NCBI GenBank assembly: GCA_022478985.1
Contig: JAKSZP010000002.1
Span: 62,001 to 126,000, forward strand
Source: Massospora cicadina
Taxonomy: Eukaryota > Entomophthoromycota > Entomophthoromycetes > Entomophthorales > Entomophthoraceae
Direction: 5' to 3'
Length of the DNA stretch: 64,000 nucleotides
Shown: piece by piece, positions 31,178-43,231 of the stretch
How the letters are laid out: each line of letters begins with the position of its first letter
Numbering within the stretch: the stretch's first letter is position 1
Translations under genes and position numbers: made by a program
Notes under the pieces: generated by a model
What the model was told of the DNA's origin: nothing
What the model saw: only the letters and a program-made list of their open reading frames with translations
The model's database searches: none

Positions 31178-32290
31178 ATGGTGCTCACTACAGGGGGCCC
31201 CTCTACACCAAACCTCATTGCTCTTAAAAAGCAACTTACCAGCGCTTTGTTCCGCCTTGAGATTAAACAGCGCCCTTACAAACTCCCCATTGATGACAAG
31301 TTCACCCCTGGTAAAGGGAGCATTGATACCTTCCTATATGTTTATAAAGCTGTTATGGATGGCGCCACAGACAAGCAAAAAGTACACCACATCCTTCCTT
31401 GTTTAAGTCGTCTAGTACAAGAGATGATAGTCCCTAACCTGAACCCTTCATACTTTTGGGCAGAGGTGAAAGAAGCTCTTCTAGCTAAATGTGGATCTAA
31501 AAAGAGTCTACAAAGGGAAAAACAGGACTTTAAGCGCTTTAGTATGTTGTAAGGTGAATCAACCATTGCCTTTACTGAACGATTTTACCATGCTGTGCAA
31601 AGGTTGACCACCTCTAACATGCTTACCCTTGATGATGCCATCACCGCCCTGTTAACTGGGCTAGCCTCTCACCCTTTCTATCCAGACACATCATCTCATT
31701 GAAGCGCCACTTTAAAAATCTCCGCGACATTAAAGAGGCTTTGTTTGAAGTAGCTGAATTCCAATTATGGGCTAAAATTAGTGACGCTGAGGTGAAATCT
31801 TCAGCTCTCACCATTGAGGAGCTACCGCTTGGTGAACAGTTGGGAGTTCATTCACCTGTGCCTATCCTCCCTACAAAACCTGCTCCCTCAGTGCGACTTA
31901 AAAAGGTTATCACTCTTTCTAATGAATATGAGACTTGTAAAGTTGTAACAACCATACTTCCCCACAAACTCAATAAATCCTCTGTGCCTCCATTTCCAGC
32001 CAAGCTGGAAAATGCATCTCCTAAGGCTACCCAAACTTCTGTAGCTATCCTCCTACCTTCATCGCTGTCTTGCCTGTTGTTGTGATTGCTCTTGGGGAGC
32101 AATCTGAGGGGGGTTATGATGATGTTGGTTACTACATATTGGGAGCCCCTGCGGAAGTAGAAGTTCTTGATCATTTAAGCGCTGGAGGAGTAGATGAGAC
32201 ACCATACCTGAGGAGACGTACTTCAATCAAATTCTAGGGCGTCCAAAAGTGATTGACACTGCCAGTGATAATACCAATTCTTAGCTAACT
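31178..32290 (+). pseudogene. E2 gag, broken
   Basis: The first frame (31178-31552, 124 codons) has NLIALKKQLTSALFRLEIKQ, FLYVYKAVMDGATDKQKVHH and SYFWAEVKEALLAKC, then a TAA. A second piece (31553-31690) reads STIAFTERFYHAVQRLTTSN and TLDDAITALLTGLASHPF, a capsid-type segment. A frameshift follows, and 31699-32085 continues with LKRHFKNLRDIKEALFEVAE-like wording and a proline- and serine-rich tail. A YDDVGYYILGAPAEVE-like block near 32110-32170 closes it. I see no CCHC zinc knuckle, unlike E3. Confidence 0.78.
31179..31194 (+). other. primer-binding site of E2, overlapping gag start
   Basis: TGGTGCTCACTACAGG, 3 bp after the LTR. The base before it makes ATGG, so the first ATG of the gag frame (31178-31180) lies on the PBS itself. 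In E1 the gag ATG lies 42 bp further in, after two hairpins that E2 lacks. Confidence 0.8.
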
Positions 32291-33536
32291 TGATTCGCTC
32301 TCTTCAGCGGGTTCATCCCATAAAATCCATCATGGATAAATACCCTGAGACTGCTAGAAAGCTAATCTCCACCTTTCGGCTCAATGAGGCCTTTGCTTTG
32401 TCACCTAAATTTAAAGGAACGCTCACTAAGGTTGAAGTGGTCATTCAGAAGTTCCAAATACTAGCCATCTTGGACACTGGCTCCCCAGTCAACGTGATCT
32501 CCTCTAAGCTTATTAAGAAAATAAAGCTACCACCTGACTTGGAGTACACACAAGAGTTTGGGACTGCTGGTCCCATCAATACCTGTGCTATTGGGGCATA
32601 CTTTCCCTTCCCATTCTAATTGGGAAGCTTATCCTTTCAGCCCCTGCTGTGGCTTTGGATAACAACGCATATGATATGCTCATCAGCACTCAATTTATGA
32701 TTGAGTATGAAGGAATAATTAAAATGAAGCAAGGGCTCCTCTCGTTACTCAAATACAAAGTTACTTTTGTCTTGTCCAATAAAGAGCTCAACAAGCATGA
32801 ATACTCTTGCCTGATCAAATACCCCTTTTTCAGCTATAACCTTTCCTTATTCCACTTCTGATAGCAACACAAAGAAATTACCCGATTCAGTGGATGCTGG
32901 GGATGGTATCCCTAACTATGCTGCAGATGAGGTCTTTATTAAGATTGGTGAACAAAGAGTAGTTGACACTAAAATTATGCTTCAAATCCCACGTCATTGC
33001 TTGTTTCATCTTATAAGTATTGAAGGTGTTAGTCTCTTGGAGCCTTGTGTCTTTCCTGGGATACTAGACTCAGGCTACCAGAGGCTTATTACCCTTCTAC
33101 TGGAAACCTCACTGGAAAAAACATGATCATATGGAAACACCAGGAGGTTGGCTGAGGTTTCCTAATACCTGTAGAAGACATTGGACATATACACTTTGTT
33201 GGTTCTATGTCAGACTTGGGATTACTTATGGACAACATGGTGTGTACCTTGCTCAATGTTCATATTTTGGATAAGCTAACCCCAGAGGTTTTGGAAAAAG
33301 TTCATGCTTTGTTAGACGACTATAGTGACATATTCTCCAAATTGGATACTGACTACGGCCACATGAAGGGCTGGTGCCACTCCATTGATGTGGGTGACGC
33401 CCAGCCTTATAGGTCCAAACCCTATCATAAGTCAAAGGTGGAGGAACAACAATTGATGATGAAACTCAAGCAGTTATTAAATGCGGAGTTACTTGTTCCT
33501 TACAAGCCCTTGGTCTTCACCCCTATTACTAATTAA
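32290..33536 (+). pseudogene. E2 protease and spacer to RT
   Basis: The frame at 32290-32619 includes ILAILDTGSPVNVISSKLIK, the retropepsin site with DTG intact, and EYTQEFGTAGPINTCAIGAY. Frameshifts then give 32649-32861 (NAYDMLISTQFMIEYEGII), 32890-33126 (GEQRVVDTKIMLQIPRHCLF) and 33207-33536 (DYGHMKGWCHSIDVGDAQPY). The order is exactly that of E1 3082-4200. Four pieces mean at least three indels or stops. Confidence 0.85.
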
Positions 33537-33539
33537 AAA

Positions 33540-34270
33540 GAAAAATGGATGTCATTAGATAGTCATGGATTACCGTCAGTTAAATAGTCTCGCTAAGAAA
33601 GATAGCTATCCTATCCCTCGCATTGATGACGCCCTGGCCCAACTCTCTGGCTCTAACTTCTTCTCTGCTATGGACTTGGCCAGTGGCTATTGGCAAATGG
33701 ACCTTTCTCCTCAAGATCAGGAAAAAGCGCTCTTATCTGTAGTGATGGTCTCTTCCAACCCACATGATTACCCCAAGGGTTGTGCAACGCACCTGCCTCT
33801 TTCCAGCGTGCAATGGATCACATCTTGCGGGACCTCAAGTTGACTTGTGTCATCGTCTATCTTGATGACATCACGGTGTTCTCAAAAACCTTTAATAAAC
33901 ATCTTGATCACTTAAAGGAGGCGTTTTAACGATTGCATAAATCTAATATTAAGTTGAAGCCCTCAAAATGTACCTTCTTCCAAAGGAAATTAGATTTCCT
34001 TGTCCATTCCATTTCCCAAGAAGGAATTCAACCCATGAATGACAAAGTAAAAGCCATCAAAAAATGCCAGCCCCTAAAAATTTATGGGAATTCAGGTATT
34101 TACTAGGGATGATGGGGTATTAAAATCAGTTCATCCCCAAGTTCGCCCAACTCAGTGAGCCCCTTGTCCGGCTATTAACCAAGTTTACCCTTTTTTATTG
34201 GTGTGCTGAACAAAAAGCCGCTTTTGAGACAATAAAAAAACTATTTAACAACGTCCTATCCTACGACACC
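33540..34270 (+). pseudogene. E2 reverse transcriptase
   Basis: The frame at 33565-33843 reads DYRQLNSLAKKDSYPIPRID and SNFFSAMDLASGYWQMDL (motif A). After a shift, LTCVIVYLDDITVFSKTFN near 33840-33895 carries an intact YLDD, followed by HLDHLKEAF and KPSKCTFFQRKLDFL. The connection to RNase H follows with further breaks. Confidence 0.85.
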
Positions 34271-34296
34271 CAGATTACAATAAACCTTTCATCTCG

Positions 34297-34566
34297 TTGA
34301 ATGATGCCACAGACTATGCCGTTGGGGCCATTTTAGCTCAATTAGATGAACATGATGTAGATCATCATGTATCCTCTTTTAGTAAGATGCTGTCAAAGGT
34401 AGAATGCAACTACAGTGTAATGGAGAAGGAGTACCTTTCTGTTCTGTTGGCTGTAAAGCACAACCGCCCTTTTCTCTATGGAACCACCTTCACTGTAGTT
34501 ATTGACCACAAATCTCTAAAGTGGTTACAGAACATGAAGGATCCTACTAGTCAGATAGCTCGCTGA
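34297..34566 (+). pseudogene. E2 RNase H domain
   Basis: The frame shows NDATDYAVGAILAQLDEHDV, SSFSKMLSKVECNYSVMEKE, LLAVKHNRPFLYGTTFTVVI and DHKSLKWLQNMKDPTSQ. The TDAS of the family has become NDAT at the first position, with the Asp of NDA kept. E1 has the same domain with fewer changes. Confidence 0.85.
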
Positions 34567-34589
34567 GCTCTAAAGCTCACCCTTATGAC

Positions 34590-35660
34590 ATGAAGATTGA
34601 ACACCGTGCTGGAACTTGTCACTTGAAAAAAGGTGGGTTGACTAAGATACCAGTCCTTCACTTGGATAATAGTGAGGCGGAGAGGTTATATGACTTTTTA
34701 AAGACCCCCAATGAATGGGAGGATGAAGATGAGCCTTTTCAAAAGATGTTAGCTCGGCACTACCATAACACTAAAGTAGAAGATGGGAAGTTGTATAAGC
34801 AGGTGAGGACAAAATGGCTACTTACCTTTGGCCCTCAGAACGCATACCTGCTATCTTAGAAGCACATTCTACCCTAGGTCATGGAGGGGCAAGGAAAACC
34901 TATGAGTGGATTAAGGATCAGTTTTACTGGGATAGAATGATGTAATTATTTTTGATAATTTGGAAGCCTGCCTTACTTGTAAGAAGCAATCTGGCTTCAA
35001 GTCTAGATACCAATATCAACTAACTACCCCTCAACAACCGTTTCACACTATCAGCTTAACATAATAGGTCTCCTTCCTCAGTCTACTAGTAAAAAGATTT
35101 ATCCTAGTAGCTATTGACCACTTCATTAAGTGGGTTGAAATGTGGCTTTTTGCTCAAACAGCTAAGGCCACAGCCACATTTTTACATCAACACATCTTCA
35201 CTCATCACAGTTTCCCCCAAGTACACTCTGCGATAATGGAAAGAACTTCACCTCCAAAGTAGTCAAAATTCTGACCACTTCTATGGGAGCACAACAACAC
35301 TTCTTGCTCCATATAACCCATTCACAAATGAGACTATGGAAAGAGCAAATGACACTTTTTTCCATTCTTTGCAAACTGGCCTCATCTGATCCTCTTCATT
35401 GGAATTAATATCTACCTATCACTCTTATGGCATACTGTGTTAGCTTTCACATGGATTTTGAAAATATCTCAATTCCATGTCCTGTATGGATGGGAACCAG
35501 GCATACCTGCCCTCTTAGCTAAGGATGTATTCTCTTTTAGAGTTGAGGAACTGAAAAGGTTATGAGAAGATTGGTCTCAGGCATAATTCAACTCCAATCT
35601 GAAGCTATGACCAATTTAGTAAAAACAGTAACAAAAGAAGGGCAGGATGCAAATGAGTTC
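34590..35660 (+). pseudogene. E2 integrase
   Basis: The zinc-binding domain reads HSTLGHGGARKTYEWIKDQF, then ACLTCKKQSGFKSRYQYQ-like wording near 34965-35020. In the core are VAIDHFIKWVE (35105-35140), LCDNGKNFTSKVV (35226-35264) and FTNETMERANDT (35320-35355), so the D, D and E positions can be read. The C-terminal part contains SQFHVLYGWEPGIPALLAKD. Several stops and shifts separate them. Confidence 0.83.
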
Positions 35661-35887
35661 TAAACCCCCTTACCCACTTTTCAAGTATCCGACATGGTGT
35701 TGTACTACCATAACTGCATCACCTCTAGAAGCAGTAAACTTGGATCGATTTTGGAGAGCCCTTTCACCATCATCTACTAGAGAGAAAATGAGTACTCTTT
35801 CAAAGATCTAGCTACTGGTAATACAATTAATCGCGTACATGGCTGTCCCCAAGCCCTACTCATCCCCCAACATTTTTGAGGGGGTGA

Positions 35888-36688
35888 TTTCAGATATTTA
35901 CCTTTGAAGCACAAAAACAAGAATGTTGTAGGTCGAGTTCCTCCAAAAAAGGGAAATGTTGGCCATTTGCGATTCCCCAATGCCATTATGAGCAATTTTA
36001 GTAAATTTTTTAGATGATTACAGCCAAAAGACCCTGTCCAATTCTCAGTGGAACCCTGTAAATTGGGGTAACACAAGTTCAAAACCTGCACGGGCACTTT
36101 CTGGAAAATAAAATGATCAGATTTCGCTGATTGCTTAACAGTCTTTGAGAAAACCAGCGGAAGGTACTCCCCCAACCATCATCAAGTCCTTCACCACACC
36201 CATGTGGGGCCACTCCCTTTTATAGCGTGGCAGCAGGCCCCCAAGGTGATAATAATTTCTTCAGCAGTGATTGGTTGTGGTACATCAAAACCTTGATGCA
36301 TAGGTACATTCTGCCCCAAAACCCCAACGTCCATTTTCCTAAAATTAACTAACTCTTCACAAGATTTGATAAAATCAACACCCATATTACCTAGATTGGA
36401 AAGCATTGAAGCTATTCCAAACCTATCCCTGAATCCCTTCAACCTTCAAAAATAATATATGTACTTTTTTTTTATACTAGATGGTCTAACCCAAGGGGAG
36501 GATTCATCAGTAATATAAATACTAATTGTCAGAAATTGGAATGGAAGCACTTCTCATTATGACCCCCATGCTCACATTAAATTTATAAAAAACCAAATTT
36601 TTATATCTATCTATTTTATATTTTATTAAATCCTTTGTGGGTCCAGCGGCATAGCACCAAGCAAGCGTAACTGAGCTGGGTTTTTACA
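35888..36688 (+). repeat. 3' LTR of E2
   Basis: 801 bp. It matches the 5' LTR throughout except for a 60-bp segment near 36453-36510 that the 5' LTR lacks. It is preceded by TTGAGGGGGTGA, the likely polypurine tract. Confidence 0.88.
36453..36522 (-). repeat. 46-bp A-tailed insertion in the E2 3' LTR
   Basis: The segment 36465-36510 is absent from the 5' LTR. It is flanked by TAATATATGTAC (36453-36464) and TAATATAAATAC (36511-36522), a 12-bp duplication with two mismatches. On the minus strand it ends in nine As. A related segment with its own 14-bp flanking duplication is at 54026-54069. I suggest a very short retroposon or two 5'-truncated ends of a longer one. Confidence 0.5.
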
Positions 36689-36693
36689 CTACT

Positions 36694-39536
36694 TTTAAGT
36701 TGATATAATGCATTCTTAGCTTATATTGCCATATATAATACTATTTAACCTTTGATTAAGAAAGCAAAATAACAAAAAGTATTGATATAGTTTCTTACTC
36801 ATGCTATATATAAGTTATTATTGAAGCTGATAAGCAAATAAATAGTTTCTAGCTTTTTTGTCAACTAACAAAAAAGCTCCTTTTAGAATATATTTAATTT
36901 AGCTATACTAACATGTGAGCTAATGTTTTTTTATAAGTAATGTTAGCCTTTATGGTCATAGATGATAAGTCCCACAATTATACATATTGTAAGATGATAA
37001 TAATAAAAGTATAGCTAAAACTTAAGCAGAATAAACTTACAAAAGCTATAAATTTTTCAAATTTAAGCAAAATCAATACTAGGTTGGTACTGTGATGTAT
37101 ATAAGTGGCATGGATGTAAGCTTTGATAATTAAGATAACAATAATTAAGAAAAAACAAAAAATGATTGGAACAACACTTGAAAAATATCATAATAATTAT
37201 TTATCAGAAAAAATATGAATCTCTTATAATAATCTTAAATTTTAATTTATTGTAATTTCATACCTTGATATTATAGCTAAAATTATAATAAATTATTTAG
37301 ATGTATATTAAAGAAGATAAGTTTTTAATATATGATTTATCAAAGGAATGTCCCTTTCCTTTATTCAGTAAACAACCCAATAGATTTCTCACCTCTCAAA
37401 GAAACTGATAATATTGATAAAGGATGTATGATATACCCAGATAAAATTATGTTGCTATAAAAGCTAAACATTTGAGATTGGTTATGGTTTGAGCTAAGAC
37501 AAAGATTATATACACTGTAATATTAGTTAGATGGCTTTAAACTTCTGATTTCTGAAAAAATTGCTAAGGTAAAAGCGTTGAGATCACATGACATGATCTT
37601 GTATTATAACCCTGCCATGGTTAATTTTAAAATCATAACATAATTTTTTTGCAACTTAGAAACCAAGCTTATATAAAATTAGTTCCATAATATATCTTCT
37701 TGTAATTATACACCAGATAAAATCTAGAATATTGTATATAGCTTATAAATTAATTAATTAAGTCATCTTTAATTATTATTAAATGTATTTTTATAATGTC
37801 ACCCCTCAGAAATAAAATGATTAATCATGAATTAAGAAACACGAAATACACATACACAAATCAATATAATCATAGATTGTGAAACATGTATTTTTGCCAT
37901 ATTATATTACTTATATAATAAAACCTTGCTAAGATTCAGACTTATAACTAACAAAATAGTACCTGCTAATACTGGTAACATATAAAGATTATAGAAGTGA
38001 TAGATGATGTAGAACATGTATTAATTTTTTTACAAAGTTTGAAAAATGCTTAATAAGCACTATGATAATAGCAGTTCTTTAACTAGTCGTAGTTCTTTGC
38101 TACACTTAGTTGTTATGGAACTGGAGAATAAAGTTGAGACTATCCTTCCAGTACGGGCAGAATAAACCCAGAACACAAACCAGAATGCCGGAGGCATAGC
38201 TGCCCAAATGATTTGGTATCTTATATGGATGGGAATAACTGCAGGATGACAATTGATGATCACTGTTGCTAACATACCTGCCAGCAATCACATCATTGCA
38301 GGAAAGGTGGCTGCAGATTCCTTTAAAGTTGTTTCCTTGAGCCCCTATGGGGTAAGGAATCTGGTAAAGGAACACAAGGGCTCAAGCATGCAGAAGGAAT
38401 TCAAACCTTAGCCTACTTAAAAGAGATCACCTCAAGGTGTTAGAATACCTCCTGGCGCCACACAGCTTCCAGAATGGGGGTTAACTTCAGGTGACCACCA
38501 TATTGATATCATAATTTGAGATGGGAGGGCAACAAGGTAGTGATTATGGACACTATGCCCAGTCATTACATAAACCAGGAAACATGGCACTAGACAAGTG
38601 TGTGGCCTATGGATAAAAAATAATTACTAAATTAGCATGTGAATTTTTTAGTAAAAACAAAGGAAAAAATCTAATTTCAACTATACCTGTGTGGACAGTT
38701 GTCTTAAGTGCTAGGGATTAGGGAATAGTAAAATTTGCAATAACTATGCGCAACACAATAACATATGAAACCAGAAGATTTTTTTAAAATCCTCATGGTG
38801 CCAAATTGGTCTCAACATATCTAGCAGAATTAGGCTTGAATTTTGCTACTAAATTTTTCCTCATGGCGCAATTTTTCTTTTGAAAATTGGTGATGCTTTA
38901 CCCAACAGATGACTAGGTGCACCCATGGCCAGGGTATGTGTCACAAATTTTACATTTATATATCATGAGCTCCATTAATGTGGGCCAACAGTATGAGTAC
39001 AGTTGACACTTTCTGTTTTCCTTCACGTGCTACATTTTTACTACAAATCTGCGTTGTAACTCCCCAACCCAGCAGATCAACGATTTCACCTTAGGTCAAA
39101 TGACCCCCACTAGGAGGAACACAGTAAGCCCTCAGCCCCCTTCCAAGTTGGCTCAGATCCTGTGCCAACCTCCCCTTTGAGGTTGATCCCCATCAGTCCC
39201 TCGTTTTAGTGGCCATTTATGATAGTCCACACAGGGCTTCATTGCAGCTCCAGTTAATGAAGTTGGAAGCAACAACCACCCCATAGTTGCGCTTACCCAG
39301 CACCATACCTTGGGTATCTTTAGTCCCACCTATTCAAATGAAGCTGTCCTTCCTACTTACAACTAATAAAAATGGGCGAAAATAAGATCTTTATAAGAGG
39401 GAACTTAAGGTATTAATACTCAGGCGTTTCTTTTGGTAGTCCGCTGATCATCTATCATCAATCATTGTCATTCATTGATAGCAATCCAACCTATCATCAG
39501 CACTTCAGCTAGAAACCATCCCCTCAAAATCCTGAT
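36694..39536. other. mostly AT-rich, no assigned gene
   Basis: 36.69-38.05 kb is AT-rich with no coding signal. At 38.06-38.38 kb two minus frames occur, one of which resembles the integrase-like fragment in the E4 block (AACCAGAATGCC here, AGCCAGAATGCC at 21128), so a decayed retroelement is likely. 38.4-39.5 kb shows nothing I recognise. Confidence 0.4.
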
Positions 39537-39855
39537 CATTCACCAAATAATTTAAAAATTGTTAAATTATCTTTGATGCAAGCTAAAAAAGGGAAAAATG
39601 TTACTAAAGAAAAAAAAACACTGACAGAGACTTAAGCTGGGTTAACTCTATTTAAAGTGAGTTTTTCCACCCCCATATTGGGACTCAGATTTATTTTTAA
39701 ATATGGGTAAGGTTTTCATGTTGTTAGACCTACTAACCGCAATTAACTTCCTTTGGATGGCTTCCAATCAATGTGTAAAGAGTGGAAATCAGACCCACAA
39801 CCTTCAGATTTGTAGCCATATTCCCCACTGACTTGCCTTCTCCCATCTGCCAAAT
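39537..39855 (-). mobile_element. SINE family A, copy 3, minus strand
   Basis: The insert is about 39549-39843 (295 bp) and aligns with copy 1 end to end on the minus strand: the B-box arm (plus-strand AATCAGACCCACAACC near 39788-39803), the GGGACTCAGATTT block, and at the left the tail GATGCAAGCT (39574-39583). The flanks CATTCACCAAAT (39537-39548) and CATCTGCCAAAT (39844-39855) match at 9 of 12, all differences being transitions. Confidence 0.75.
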
Positions 39856-42780
39856 GTTAATTCAATTCATCTTTGAAATTGGTCTCTGGTTAATCATAAA
39901 TAAATAATTAATCTAATTTAGTTGAATGTCCTTGACCTTAGTCACTAGTAATTCTGAACTTTTAGGCATTGAATTTTAGCAATCAAATGCCCGCCTCTTT
40001 GAACCCTCATCATCAAATATGGCAATATGATTATCATCAGCATAAGTCATCACCTAATATTTTCTCAAATTAACCTTGGCATCAGTTACCAGTAATTTTC
40101 ACCATCTAGGCATCAAATCGTGATCTACTGTTAAACCTGAAATATAACATGTCAATTATTCTTAGCGTAAGTTTTAGTAAAGTATTATAAATTAAAAAAT
40201 AATATCATGAATTATCCTCAGCATAAGTCACCAGTAATTGAAATAAAAATAAAAATTGCTATCAGTAGATTTCCCCAATACTTCCAGAAACCAGTGGATA
40301 CTTTGAAATAGCTTAAACCAACCAATTAGGGAGCACAAATCAGAAATTTATTATTGATAATATCATCAAAGCTAGGTGACTAATCAGCCGCCAAGCCCTA
40401 AAACTGAACCCCTAATCTAAGAGACTATGGGAGGAATTCATCTGATTAAAACACTGAAAGCATGTATGGGAGGTCCCATTGTATGTTGAAGATATGTATT
40501 AAACCTGAATTTGTTGAGGATGTGCTCAACTATTCCAGCGGGAGCAGAAATGGATTGATGGGGTTTCAAACCAAGCATACACTAGATGATTTGATCCCAA
40601 TGAGCACCAACTTATCAGTTTTTAATGATTCCACATTAATCTTTGAGATTACTGAGGGAAAGGAGAGGCCACCAATCTTCCACTGGCGATGGCTTCTTGA
40701 CACAGCCACCTCCTGAAACACCTTCCCAATTTACTGCACCAACTTCTGGGTGGTGAGAAGGGTAGACATGGAAGAAATCTTCAGCAGGTAGGCTTTCACC
40801 AAAACTAATCCATTATGTGTGCTAAGTCACCATGATAAATGAGAGGGACAGCTGCCTTCTTAGCTCCCTTATTTGTCCAGAATAGGAGCTCCTCATGATT
40901 GAGGCATAGAGGATGTTCCCTTGGGACTTACATTTATTGATCTAACATCCATTTATGCATTATTTTATACATTAAACAAACTTTTAGTGCATACTTTTCT
41001 ACTCAAGTAAGCATAAACTCAGATTTCATGATCCTTAGTGGTTTAAGGAGATTGCCTGTAAATCTCCTGATTTCAATGAGGTGATAGAATATCAAAACCA
41101 GATAAACCATTTTTACTATTAGAAAAATACCAACAAGACACTATAATGGTGTTATTATGGGGTTGACCCCAGTAGGGTATATACATAATTTTTAAAAAAC
41201 TAAATATGATAACAAGTGGATGGTTAGGTTGAACTCTCAGGTCAGTCTTTGTGACCCATTGAACTTTAGAATAAGAGATATTTAAACCCATAATATTAAT
41301 TGCTCTAGACTACACCATCAGTGGAGATAATATAACATACATTTGTAGGAAAATTTCAAGCCTATGTTTTAGGATACCTCCTTGAGGAGGTCCACAGATA
41401 GTCCAAACTAAAGGTTATAAAAGAGAACTTTGAAAGATCTATTTAAGAGGAGATGACCAACAAGGAAGCTTATCTGGTAAGCTGACCAAATTAGAGATTG
41501 AAGGTGTTTGAATCCTGGAGTGGCTAAGTGTTTGGAGGTGCTAAGTGCATAGGTTTCAACAATATAGCAGCTGCAGGAGTTTCAAGCTCTGAACAGCTCT
41601 TCAAAATTAAATAAAGGGAAAACTATAAACTACAAAAAGAACTGTCTTTTATATAATTTCTATTAATATTGACACTTAGGGATCAGAAAAAAACCCTTAA
41701 TATATCAATGCCTCTTAATATTTAAGATATTTTATAGCTAATAGTGAGTATCAATGAAATACAGGTTAGGCCGGGAATTTCTCAATTTGGTATATAACAA
41801 TTTAGCCCATCATCTCTCCTGATAGGCTTTTCATCTCGGTAAGGCTTGAGTTTAGATAGTAAAGTGACAGCTGGAATGACGCAGTCATGGGGAGCATTTT
41901 AATATATCCCCCAAGAAAGCATATTAGACACTGTCCAGTGTGACAATCACCAGAGTTATTAGGTGATGATTGGCTTATAAAAAATTTCATTCTCATCGAC
42001 CCCTTCAGGTATATAAATGGGGGTTATTTTTCCTTAAAAAGTTGAACCAAAACTTAAGCTGGTGTAGGGGCAGACTTCCACGTCAGTGCTCATACTCTGC
42101 CAAAGGTTTAAAGTGGTCTCCTCACTTTGATAGGAGCTATTCATTTAAATATGGTGTTTAGACTCATTACTACGGCTAAACTGATTCTTCCAAAAAGCTA
42201 AAAGAATATAATAGAATAAAATTCAAATTTGGCTATAGAACATTCTTACTAACTATTTAAATTTCTGATTGTTCAACAGGAAGGTTGGGACGTGAACATT
42301 TCAGCATGAGACTAATCCCAATCTAGCCAATTAAATTAGTCTATCATTAATGGTAGTAGCATAACTTGTTTATGCCCAAACTCATGTTTTGTCAAGTAGG
42401 CAAATCATGCCATAATTAATACTATAATACTGAATATGAGATCTAAATTATTGTTTAGATAATAAATTTTGTGACCTATATTGTTGATGAGTAGCTTGTG
42501 ATTTTAAGGCCATTGATGCAATACTGACTCACCTCATAATGTGACCCTTTCAGCACCATCTTGGGCATACTTGGCCCTAGCCAAACTTTGGTCCAGATTT
42601 ACTTAAGATTTAGGGAAGACAACATGATCCCTTTGGTTCTATCCTTATTCTCCTTTTTCTTACATTACATACTTATAAATATTACATAAGACAAGAAATT
42701 ACCCAAAAACCCTTGGGACACCACCCTCCTCTAAAAGCATCATCAGGAGAAGTTTTGTAAGCCAGAGGTATTTTAATGGC
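39856..42780. other. unassigned DNA, 39.86-42.78 kb
   Basis: Only short frames occur, with no motif. A segment at 40.83-40.91 kb resembles 22.55-22.62 kb. The part near 41.3-42.7 kb could include the 3' LTR of the gypsy remnant to its right, but I could not match it to a partner. Confidence 0.35.
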
Positions 42781-42908
42781 GGCAACTGTGAGGTTGCCTT
42801 AGGACCAGCAGCCTTAGGAAGGCACTTATGAAAAAGCGTCATTTAGTTTTGATCATGGACACAGTCATGAGATAGAGCTTAACTGTTCTCTGCAACGTCA
42901 AAACCTTT

Positions 42909-43109
42909 TCACAATATTAGTACTCCAAAATATATTTTCACACTATAAGAGGCCACAATATCCTCCACTTCTTTTTCTGATGCCTTCTCAATAGGATAGA
43001 ATCCTGGGGTTTCAGGATGATGTTCCTCAAAATAAGGTTTACTTAAATAATGGACATGGAGAAGATGAAACTTAGGTGAGAGTTTTAACTGGTAGGAGAC
43101 ATGGTCCAT
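42909..43109 (-). pseudogene. E5 integrase tail and chromodomain
   Basis: The 66-codon frame begins DHVSYQLKLSPKFHLLHVHY, then LSKPYFEEH. This is the standard linker YxLxLP...HPVFHVSxLKPY before the chromodomain of gypsy chromoviruses. EKEVEDIVASYSVK matches the first chromodomain strand. Chromodomains of this class bind modified histones and steer integration. The frame breaks before the domain is complete. Confidence 0.7.
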
Positions 43110-43231
43110 CTTTTTAACAATGTGGAAGAGTCTTATTTTCTTGGGTCACAATACTTGCATGACTGCTTTATTTGGTATTCTGGCACAACATATCACACGA
43201 TCTTCCTCCCACAAACTAAGATCTAACTATT

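Larger units (their letters stand above)
30435..36688 (+). mobile_element. gypsy element E2, both LTRs, pol order complete but broken
   Basis: The LTRs are 30435-31175 and 35888-36688. The flanks are ATACT (30430-30434) and CTACT (36689-36693), a 5-bp TSD with one mismatch. The PBS is at 31179-31194 and a G-rich tract lies before the 3' LTR. Between them are gag, protease, RT, RNase H and integrase in the Ty3/gypsy order. The 5' LTR is 60 bp shorter than the 3' LTR because of a segment at 36453-36510. Confidence 0.9.

Noticed and set aside
36465..36510. spliceosomal intron or introner-like insertion, as the segment with GTAC before it ends in CAG
   Set aside because: The related copy at 54026-54069 lacks GT and AG at equivalent positions, and neither sits in a gene. 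An A-tailed retroposon fits better.
40462..40716. 84-codon plus-strand frame as a small gene
   Set aside because: No motif, no homolog that I recognise, and neighbouring DNA is repeat-derived. Its length is within chance expectation for this window.
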